A stretch of 33,042 nucleotides of DNA, taken from assembly GCA_001275005.1 (NCBI GenBank), contig JWZX01003272.1, positions 1 through 33,042 on the forward strand. Reading direction: 5' to 3'. The translations under genes and the position numbers were made by a program. The notes under the pieces were generated by a model. That model made no database searches, had not been told where the DNA came from, and was given only the letters and a program-made list of their open reading frames with translations. Source of the DNA: Chrysochromulina tobinii (lineage: Eukaryota; Haptophyta; Prymnesiales; Chrysochromulinaceae). Every line of letters begins with the position of its first letter. Within the stretch, counting starts at the first letter, position 1. Positions 1-8,500 of the stretch are shown here, one piece after another.

Positions 1-72
1 CCGCTGCTGCTGCTGCGCGAGCTGCCCGCCCACCCCCGGCTGAGCGCACCTGCTGATCGGTGCGGCACGCAG

Positions 73-2305
73 GTACCCGGAAACGGATCTCAAGAGCCCG
101 GAAGGCGAGCACTGGGTGACAGGGCGGCGCAAGATTGCGTGGCGCTACGTGGCCAGCTTTTGGTTCATTGTGGACGTCCTCTCTATCGGCGTTTCCCTCT
201 TCGACATCTTGGCGCCCACCAGCGGGCCACTCGCGAGCGCCAAGGGCTTCCGCGCCATTCGCGCGCTGCGGCTGATTAAGCTCGCGCGCCTGGTCAACGT
301 GAGCCGCATCTTCAAGCGCTGGGAGCTGAAAGCCTCCATCAACTACGGCGTACTCTCTATCTCGATGATCCTCCTCGGGCTCATCTACGCGTGCCATCTG
401 TTCGCATGCGTGTGGGGGCTGCAGGCCTACTTCGACCCGCTGAACAGCTGGCTCGGCCCGCAACAGCAAGGGTACTGCGTCGAGTGGGACCCGACCACGC
501 CCTGCCCAGATGGTCAGAGATGCAACGAGAACGGGTACAGCTGCTTGCAGGCGGACGTGCTGTACATCCGCTCCCTCTACTGGGCCGTGACCACCGTCAC
601 CTCGACAGGGTACGGCGACGTGGCGGCGTCAAAGCTCAACGCGACCGAGAACCTGGTGTGCGCGGCGATCCTGTACATCGGCGCCGTCTGCTTCGCGTAC
701 ATCGTGGGCTCGTTTTTCGGGATCGTCGTGAGTCTCGCGCCCGAAAGGGCACAGTTCCGCATCGACCTGACCGAGCTCAACTTCCACATGGCGGCTGAGA
801 ACATCCCTCCCGAAATGCAGTACCGGCTGCGCGAATACATGCAGATGACGGTGCATCTGCGCCAGGGCGCGACGCGCGTCCGGCTGCTACAGCTGCTCTC
901 GCCCGGGCTGGCCGGCGACTTCGCACTCAGGATGAATGTGCGCTGGCTCAAGAACGTGTGGTGGCTTGAGGGTATTGATATGGAGCAGGACCGTGAGCTG
1001 CACATCATGCTGTGCCTCGAGCTGCGCGCGCAAGTCTTCCCGCACAAGGAGCCCGTGCCCCACGGCTCGCTCTACGTCGTCTCACATGGCGCCGCAGTCA
1101 CCGGACGTACCGAACACAAGTACTCAGGTAGGATAATCCATTTCGGCAACGCCTTCCGCACGGACGAGTTCCTCGAGAACGCCGGCCTGCGTGCGCGCTT
1201 CAGCGTGACGGCCCTAGGCTACTTGACGACGTTCGCGATCCCGGGCGAGCGGCTGCGCGAGATCATCCGCGAGTGCCCGATGCCCATCCGGAGAATCATC
1301 AAGAAACTCGAGACCAACCTTTCCATCCGGCGCGCCATCGTGCGTGCCGCAGAGGAGGAGTGTTATCGGCGCGGCGTGCGGTTCATGGGGCGCGCGCAGG
1401 TATGCTGATGGCCTCTCATGACATCTGATTGCATCCCTCATCAGCTTCCCCTGGGGGGTGGCAAAGGAATGCACGCGAGTACCTTGAGGTCGATGAACTG
1501 GCTCATTAGGATTGACACGGAGTGCTCGCTCCTAATTAGGATTCACACGGAGTGCTCGCTCCTAATTAGGATTGACACGGAGTGCTCGTTGCGTTCCCGG
1601 GGTGCTCGTTCACAGTTCATCTACGCGCGCGTCGCCGGGGAGGCGAGCCTCACCTCCGATGAGACGCTGATTGAGAAGGCTTCGTCTCAGGACACTCGGA
1701 TCGCAAAGGCACTTCAATCCGATGCGCTCCGATCCAACTGCAATCATCTTCTCATCAGCTCCTCGCCGCCGAGGCGTCCGAGCGCTCACCACGGCGCCAA
1801 TCATCTTCTCATCAGCTCCTCACCGCCGAGGCCTCCGAGCGCTCACCACGGCGCTACTGTCGCCAACACGAGCCCCGGGGCCCACACGAATGTCGCCGGG
1901 GCCCGCCGCATGCACATCCCGGCGGCGTTTGTGACGGTCGTTCGCGACGACCAGGCTTCCCTACCATCCCAGCAGGCTTCCCTCCCACCCCATGGGCCAT
2001 TGAGCCTCAAATCACCGGCTAGAGTGGCCGTGAGGTGCATGAAGGCACACTTGGTAGCACCAGCTGCAGCACCCCCGGGACCCTCAGGCGCCATCGTGGG
2101 CGGGCGCGCGGCCAGCAGAGGCTCCGCTTCAGAGCGCATGCAGCTGCTCAGGCAGCTGCTCGATGCTGGCTTCATTAGCCTAGAGGAGTTTGATCGCAAG
2201 CGCAAGCAGATCGTCATTCAAGCGGAGCCCGTGACTTCGGGCGCCGAGATGGGCGCCAGAGAGTCCAGCGAGTCCAGCGAAGACATGAGTGCCATGAGAG
2301 TCTGA
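73..2305 (+). CDS. Voltage-gated K+ channel with cNMP-binding-like domain and SHOCT-like tail (5' partial)
   Basis: Membrane channel of the CNG/HCN/EAG superfamily; its 5' part lies outside the window. The first exon probably begins at 73 after an AG, because the frame is closed by TGA at 41-43. In order it shows an S2-S3 segment (IAWRYVASFWFIVDVLSI), an S4 with regularly spaced Arg/Lys (RAIRALRLIKLARL, about 251-292), S5, a pore loop with K+-selective filter TSTGYGDV (about 599-622), S6, a C-linker and a degenerate cNMP-binding fold up to about 1340. A 45-nt GT..AG intron at 1400-1444 is phase 0 and contains a stop, so retention truncates the protein. The second exon, 1445-2305, is low-complexity with two in-frame minisatellites, then a segment like SHOCT oligomerisation domains (MQLLRQLLDAGFISLEEFD, about 2138-2194). 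The channel assignment is firm. The second exon is less sure because further introns could hide in it. Confidence 0.82.
1400..1444 (+). other. Short intron with the shared 3' module
   Basis: GTATGC donor, CTGATTGCATCCCTCATCAG 3' end, only 45 nt. It sits between codons of the channel gene and the frame continues for 861 nt beyond it. It is the shortest member of the intron family described in the findings. Confidence 0.6.
1505..1589 (+). repeat. 30-bp coding minisatellite, about three copies
   Basis: A 30-nt unit containing GGATTGACACGGAGTGCTCG is repeated almost exactly and stays in frame (repeat of RIDTECSLLI) in the second exon of the channel gene. Because 30 is a multiple of three, copy number can change without a frameshift. 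Confidence 0.85.
1741..1854 (+). repeat. 57-bp tandem duplication, two copies
   Basis: Two 57-nt units (1741-1797 and 1798-1854), nearly identical, in frame (19 residues each). Each unit contains CTCATCAG, resembling the local intron 3' ends, followed by the dispersed 14-mer GCTCACCACGGCGC. It could be a decayed intron-derived duplication that now reads through. Confidence 0.85.
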
Positions 2306-2822
2306 GTGCGCAGGACTACTACTCATCGAGGATCTGTCTTACCCTATCCTTGCATGCAAGTGCTCACCACGGCGCCAGTGGATAGGATCTCTCTTACCCC
2401 TGGGCGGTCTGACGTCTGAGTGCAAGCCGCCTGCATCGGCGGCACCGCCCAAGTCGCCCGCACGGGGTGAGTGACGGTGTTCAATTGGCAACAAAAAAGT
2501 AGCGTGAGGGTAATAACTGCCCCTCTGTGTTGCCCGCACGCATCCAAGCATGCATCCGGCATGCGCGTTCTGCGTTACGTCACATCTCGTCCGTGAAACG
2601 AAGGACGGGATGGCCGTGAGTGTGATCTAGGCTCAACGCTCATGTCTAGGCACCACTCACCAGTGGAAGTGCAACTGCAAGTGCGAAGTATGGATGCGCG
2701 GCGGCCCATGTGAACGCCGGTCCGGTGTCTTCGGTGTCGAATTAGAACCATTGGCTGTGAAGCGAGTGTGAACGATTGGCTGTGAACTTGTAAGCGTTCG
2801 TGAATGAAGCCCCGCCCTCAAA
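2306..2822. other. Intergenic gap, channel gene to TPR gene
   Basis: No supported gene. It holds the presumed 3' flank of the channel gene and the promoter of the TPR gene. Visible items are a 28-nt stretch at 2350-2377 that recurs inverted at 17627-17654, two similar segments near 2330 and 2380 (variants of GGATCTSTCTTACC), and two copies of ATTGGCTGTGAA at about 2750-2785. Confidence 0.5.
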
Positions 2823-4988
2823 ATGCGGCTACCGTCGTGTGTGGCGATCCTTCTCTTTCTCGTCGCCATTTTGTGGCAATGGGCGCTGACAAGCTTCCCA
2901 CACGATTGGATGGCATCGGCGCAGTACCTTGACGATCTCGTCAAGGGTTTCCTCGACCCAGACCATCCCTTGCACCGGAATCGCGGCGTGGCCGGCCCTA
3001 GGGGTGGACGAGGGGACGGCACGGTCACGGGCGCCGTTTTCACGCCGGGCGTGGTCGCGGCCGACGGCAGCAGAGGCGGTGCGCCTGTGAGCGAGGTGTT
3101 CGCGGCCAGCTGGTCGGGCCTCACGAATACTCTCGAGATGGCTCTTGAGGCAGAGGAGTGGGATGAGGCATACAATGTGTGGCAGCTGATGGCGGCTGAG
3201 CACCAGGCGCAGATCAGCAATGCCAACGCGCGCTCTGCGCCGGCCGCCTCGCCCTCGGTCGTTGCGGCGCAGCAGCTCGCGAAGCTACGCGACCTCCTCC
3301 AACGACAAGGCGCGACTGAGCGAGAAGCGCTCACCACGGCGCTCTTCGCGGTCCACGCCGCGAGCACGTTCGGCACGGGCGCGCATGCATCGATCTCTGA
3401 GACGGGCGCGGCGGAGTTGATCCGGCAGGTGATGGTGCGCTTCCCTCGCCTCGTCTCGGAGGGCGAAGCGGCGCTCTGGCGGCTGTGGAAGCGAAGCGGC
3501 CAGCGAGAGCTCGACGCTCAGGTAACGTCTGATTGCTCTCTCTGATGGGATCCGAGTGTGACGAATCTCCGGTGACGAATCTCCGGTGACGAATCTCCGG
3601 TGACGAATCTCCGGTGACGAATCTCCGGTGACGAATCTCCGGTGACGAATCTCCGGTGACGAATCTCGGTGTGTAGCTACGGAAGGTCGAGAGGCTGGTT
3701 GAGTTGGAACAGCCCGTAGACGCGCACGCACTGCTCGATCAGGTGCTTGCCTTTGATGAGCGGAGTGCCCTCTGATTGCATCCCTCATCAGGTGCTTGCA
3801 CAGGCGCCCAATTGGGCCGAAGCATGCAATCAGCGCGCGACCCTCTGATTGCATCCCTCATCAGGTGCTTGCACAGGCGCCCAATTGGGCCGAAGCATGG
3901 AATCAGCGCGCGACCCTTCGTTACCTACAGAGGCGTCACCTCGACGCGCTCGACGATGTGGAACGAACGCTCGCGCTCAACCCGATCCATTTTGGGGCGC
4001 TCAGGTGATTGCATTTGATGGCCACTGATGGCCACTGATGGCCACTGATGGCCACTGATGGCCACTGATGGCCACTGATGGCCACTGATGGCCCTTGATG
4101 GCCACTGATGGCCACTGATGGCCCTTGATGGCCACTGATGGCCACTGATGGCCCTTGATGAGCTCACACTCTCGCGCTCCACCCGATCCATTTTGGGGTG
4201 CTCAGGTGATTGAATTTGATGGCCACTGATGGCCACTGATGGCCCTTGATGAGCTCACTCTCGCGCTCCATCTGATCCATTTTGGGGTGCTCAGCGGTGC
4301 GGCGCTCGTGCACACTGCCATTTGGCGCGAGACTCCGGGGCCGCTGGATGCGGGGAGCGAGGGACTTGAGCTAGCGAGGCGCCGTCTTGAGCGCGTCGTG
4401 GAGCTCTATCCGGGCAGGTGAGTGTGCCTCTCTGAGTGCCTCTCTGCGTGCCTCTCTGCATGCCTCTCTGCGTGCGCCTCTCTGCGTGCCTCTCTAATTG
4501 CCTCTCTGCATGCCTCTCTGCATGCCTCTCTGCATGCCTCTCTGCGTGCGCCTCTCTGCGTGCCTCTCTAATTGCCTCTCTGCGTGCCTCTCTGCGTGCC
4601 TTTCTGCGTACCTCTCTGAGTGCCTCTCTGAGTGCCTCTCTGCATGCCTCTCTGCATGCCTCTCTGAGTGCCGCTTGAGTGCCTCCCTGAGTGCCTCCCT
4701 GAGTGCCGCTTGAGTGCCTCTCTGCGTGCCTCTCTGAGTGCGCCTCTCTGAGTGCCTCTCTAATTGCATCTCTGAGTGCCGCTTGAGTGCCTCTACAGCG
4801 CGTCGTGTTGAGCGCCCCCCAGCAGCGAGAGCGCTCACTTCAACTAAAGCGCGTCGTGTTGAGCGCCCCCCCTCAGCAGCGAGAGCGCTCACTTCAACCT
4901 CGAGCAGCTCGAGAAGATGCAGGCGATGGTGCGTGACCAGCACGCGAGTAGCGCCAAACGGTCCAAGGCAGCGATGATGAGCGCTTGA
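2823..4988 (+). CDS. TPR-repeat protein with N-terminal signal/anchor, five exons
   Basis: Exons by frame and splice signals: 2823-3521, 3677-3742, 3865-4004, 4295-4417, 4877-4988, giving about 379 residues. The start MRLPSCVAILLFLVAILWQW looks like a signal peptide or membrane anchor. The spliced middle and C-terminal parts form tetratricopeptide helices (LLDQVLAQAPNWAEAWNQRA, then RATLRYLQRRHLDALDDVER and TLALNPIHFGALSGAALVH), the pattern of bacterial-type and organellar TPR proteins with an NP.HFGAL signature. The last exon adds ESAHFNLEQLEKMQ. TPRs bind proteins; the partner and role here are unknown. The unspliced frame hits stops at once in every intron, so splicing is required. Three of the four introns carry duplicated pieces of the adjoining exons. 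The family call is good; exact acceptors are less certain because of the duplicates. Confidence 0.75.
3557..3670 (+). repeat. 14-bp tandem array in intron 1 of the TPR gene
   Basis: About eight near-perfect copies of GTGACGAATCTCCG filling most of the intron 3522-3676. This is the only intronic array here that does not use the YTGAKKGC core. Confidence 0.9.
3743..3914 (+). repeat. 73-bp tandem duplication covering intron 2 and the start of exon 3
   Basis: Two units with period 73 (3768-3840 and 3841-3913) contain the 3' module CTGATTGCATCCCTCATCAG followed by the first part of exon 3 (GTGCTTGCACAGGCGCCCAA). The intron itself begins GTGCTTGC at 3743, a third partial copy. The upstream exon copy reads into TGA and has Cys for Trp (GCATGC for GCATGG), so the downstream copy at 3865 is taken as the real exon. 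Confidence 0.85.
4005..4294 (+). repeat. Intron 3: CTGATGGCCA array plus repeated exon-3 ends
   Basis: A 10-bp array of GATGGCCACT (about 4018-4158, with some GATGGCCCTT variants; shorter at 4217-4250). Three copies of the exon-3 end (around GATCCATTTTGGGGCGCTCAG) lie at about 3970-4004, 4171-4205 and 4260-4294. The AG of the last copy is the acceptor (TGCTCAG|CGGTGC). The splice restores FGAL-SGAALVH. Confidence 0.85.
4418..4876 (+). repeat. Intron 4: CTCTCTG-rich 10-bp array and 53-bp duplication
   Basis: Some 35 degenerate units of TGCCTCTCTG with TGAGTGCC variants (4425-4790) are followed by two copies of a unit of about 53 nt (from about 4798 and 4851), each holding GCGCGTCGTGTTGAGCGCCC and the start of exon 5 (GCGAGAGCGCTCACTTCAAC). 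The second copy continues into the real exon at 4877; the first is followed by TAA. Confidence 0.85.
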
Positions 4989-5563
4989 TGCACGCCAGTG
5001 CATGCATTCGTGACCAGCACGCGATAGCGCCAAGAACAGTCCCGACGAAGGCAGCGATGATGCCGAGCGAAGTTGAGGTCGCATATCCCTGGTGAGCGTC
5101 GTGTCGCTGCCGGGCACAACACGACGATTCGTCCGGTGTGTGAATACAAATGAAGCCCACGAACGCCCGCTGTGTCGAAACCCGTGACACGCTCCACCCG
5201 GTATGCCTATTGACGATACTAATTAAAAAGCATGCCTGACATTGTACATGTAATTGCAAATCATTATAATAAGCGCAAATTCCTGGAGATTTCAATCTGA
5301 ACCCTGCTGTTTGTGGACTCTCGTTTTTTCGCCGAAGAAGCAGAATCCTTCGCCTGATTCGCAAAGGAGCGAGTATGAAGTGGCCTTCCCGACTCACAGG
5401 CGGCAACTCCGAGCGCCGGCTCGCCTTGCCTGCCCTGCGCGCCCCTGGGGGTCATCGGCGTTGCTGACTCGACGCGGGTGCTGCGCTTCACGTCGCAGGT
5501 CTCAACACAAGTGTCCGTTCCCCGTCTCCCCCATCGCGCTCCCCCAGCGCTCCCCCGAGCAGT
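4989..5563. other. Intergenic: TPR gene 3' flank and receptor promoter
   Basis: No convincing gene. Positions about 5010-5062 repeat, with indels, the end of the TPR gene (about 4931-4980; CGTGACCAGCACGCGA, then AAGGCAGCGATGATG), a decayed tandem copy of the last exon. The stretch 5210-5290 is AT-rich for this locus and may be promoter sequence for the 5564 gene. Confidence 0.45.
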
Positions 5564-8500
5564 ATGCTTCAATCTTCGTGGCGCCGCTCCGCGCCTCGAC
5601 TTGCGCACGCCATCTTCTTCGCCCTGATGGTGAGCGCCACCGATGCGCAGTGCACGGAGACGTGCAACTACGCCTCCGATGGATACTGCAACGATGGCGG
5701 CCCAGGCGCGGTGTTTGCTGATTGCACGATTGGCACCGACTGCGCTGACTGCGGCCCTCGAGGGGCGTCGCCGTCGGGGACGAGCTGGTCGATTGTTTCG
5801 GGTGGATCGTATTGCGAGGTCACATCCAATGGGTTGTGCATCACCGATGGCAGCGAATCGTATAACGACAACGAGGCATGCACGATGCGAGCGGAAGTGA
5901 CAATGAATATCACCGCCATCGAGTTCAACACCGAGAGCTGCTGCGATTATCTCACGATTGGGGGCAACACATTCTCCGGCACCCAAGGGCCAACGAATGT
6001 GCAAGTGACCGCCGGAACAACTGTGACCTGGTACAGCGACAGCTCGGTCACGGGTCCAGGCTTTGTGATCTGTATGCTCATACCACCACCAGCACGACCA
6101 CCAGCACCACCGTCGCCACCAGCACCGCCGATGCCACCGCCAGCACCGCCAGCATCGCCGCCGCCACCGCCATCAGCGCCGCCGCCGGGATCACCACCGT
6201 ATCCACCGGCACCACCGCCTTCACAACCGAGCCTCTGCTCGAATAATTATGGCAGCGGGTCGGAAGGCTGTTGGTACATCAACGACGGCCACTGCGACGA
6301 TGGCGGGCCAGGGGCTGAATTCGGCGACTGCGACTTGGGCACAGACTGCTACGATTGTGGGATCCGCCTCTTGGAGTCCCCTCCGTCGCCCACATATCCA
6401 CCGCTCTCGCCGTTGCCAGGCGGAGCGCTCATCATGGGAGGCGTGCCCGTCGTGCGCGTCGCCTTCTCCTTCCCCCCGCGGAATGTGACTCAGGAGGAAG
6501 TGGTCGAGTTCACGCGTACGGTGGTCGACGTTGCGCTCTGCACAACCCACCCAGTACGCTGCCAAGTATCTCGTGAGCTGACATCAACCAGCCCTGGATT
6601 CGTAGACAATCTAGGTCGGGAGTTTTCACAAGTGCTCGCGAGCACTATGACCTTTCGGCTCGCATTCCCCGAGTCCAACTTTAACGGCTCCGCTGGCTCG
6701 GTCGCCCCCGCCGCAGCGGGAGCGGCGCGCGCCAATGCGGTGCGCACGCTCTTCGCGTCTACGCCACTCACCGCGCCGGCGTATTCGGCAGACCGCAGCA
6801 TCACTTTCGCCCTTTTGCTTGCCGGTGACGTCGCCGCGTTCACTGAGAGCGTGAATGGCGAGATTGCCGCCGCGATCGCGACCGCGGCGAGTATGAACGT
6901 GTCTGCCTGCACCGAGACGTGCGAGTGGGCCTCCGATGGCGATTGCGACGACGGCGGTCTGGGCACGGAGTACTCATCCTGCGCCATCGGCACCGACTGC
7001 ACCGACTGCGGCATGCGCCAGCAAGTGGTTCTGAATGTTACGTCGTGCAGCGTCGTGACCTGTGGCACGGCCACCGGCGTCATCGTTGCCGTGCGTATCC
7101 GGACGCCCACAGAGACGGCAACCACGGTGCAGTCGAGGATCACCAGCGCCATTAGCAGCCCGAGCCTCGCAACCCTCATGCTCGCCAACGTCACCGGCGT
7201 ACGCCGTGCCCGACGTCTCTCGGCTACCGTGATCGCGGTCCTGGCAGCACCGACCGTGATAGGCGGGAACTCCTTGCTCGGCGCATTCGGCGTCACCAGC
7301 CGACCCGACGCAACAATCACCTCCGCAGCTTTGCCGTACTACAAGCCACCCTCGCCCCCGCCTGCGCCTCCGCCTCCCGCAGCGCCACCGGGCCTGTGCT
7401 CGAACACGTGCGACGCCTCTGGCGTAGGGGGCACCCCGGGTGTGTGCAATGACGGCGCCTCCCCTGACCCGTTTCCTTTTAGGCAGCTCTGCCCGTTCGG
7501 CAGCGACTGCACTGACTGCGGCTCACGTGACTTTTGTCTCACCTGCTCGCTCGAGTGTCAGAGGCGCAACAATGCGCTGACCGAAACGAAGCGCGGCGAT
7601 GGGTGCATGGCCTCCATGTATGGTGACACAATCTGCGACCCCAATTGCAACAACCGCGAGTGTGGCTACGACGCCGGCGCATGCACACTGAGCCAGATCC
7701 GGTCCGTGTGCATGGCCGAGCAGGATCTTGGTCGCACGGACTACAGTACGAAGCCGCAGGCGCTCGGGACCCTCGTTGGTGTGAGTGATGGCTCCTTCCG
7801 GCTACTCCTGCAAGAAAATAACTCGCATACCTCGAGCGCCTCAATGCTCGCCATGGGCCGCGTGCCGGTCGCGATCTCGCTCAACCTCTCGCCCATCCGC
7901 CTGGTGCTGCAGCAAGACTTCAACGAAAACTACATCTTCGCCGAGATGAGGTACACGCTGCAGTGGGCCGACCCACGCCTCGCTCGCTCACCGTGTGCGG
8001 GCGCACTTTCGGGGATGCTCTCGCTCGACTTTGAGCAGGGCCTGAGCGACATCGCGCGCGAGGCGGCGCGCGCGATGCGCTCCAAGTTTTGGGTGCCCTC
8101 GTTAATGCAGGTATTCGCCGTCCCTGGCTACCGTGGCATCGATGCATCCGCCGATTTCCATCTAGGTACGGAGACGATTCTTATAGATGGTGCGCCAGGA
8201 TCGAGAGATGAAGGGCTAAGGGTCCCTATGCCAGTGCAGCCTTGGCTCGAAGGCTATGGGAGCAGCCTGCCGGCGCCCGCACCATCAGCAACGCTCTCGG
8301 GCGTCCTCCCGATCGCCAACCAGTTCACGTTGGGGCCACGCAACACGTCGGCATGTGTCGGTTGCGCCTCCTGGACGGGCGACATCGAGTTCCAGCTGCT
8401 CCAGTCGCACCACGTCTTCTTCTTCTATCCCTTTGACCAGCAGGAACTCACTGTGACCATAGAAGTGGCTGGGGCCTGGCTGTACGGCTGCGTGGGCACG

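Noticed and set aside
3925-4236. Minus-strand frame with repeated GHQWPSRAIS
   Set aside because: Antisense of the CTGATGGCCA array in TPR intron 3; not a protein.
4436-4713. Cys/Leu/Ser-rich plus-strand frames (CLSACLSACLS)
   Set aside because: Translation of intronic tandem repeats, bounded by a clear donor at 4418 and acceptor at 4876.
4494-5117. Minus-strand frame rich in RHSERHAERH repeats
   Set aside because: It is the antisense reading of the 10-bp intronic array of the TPR gene; a simple repeat gives an open frame in any phase.
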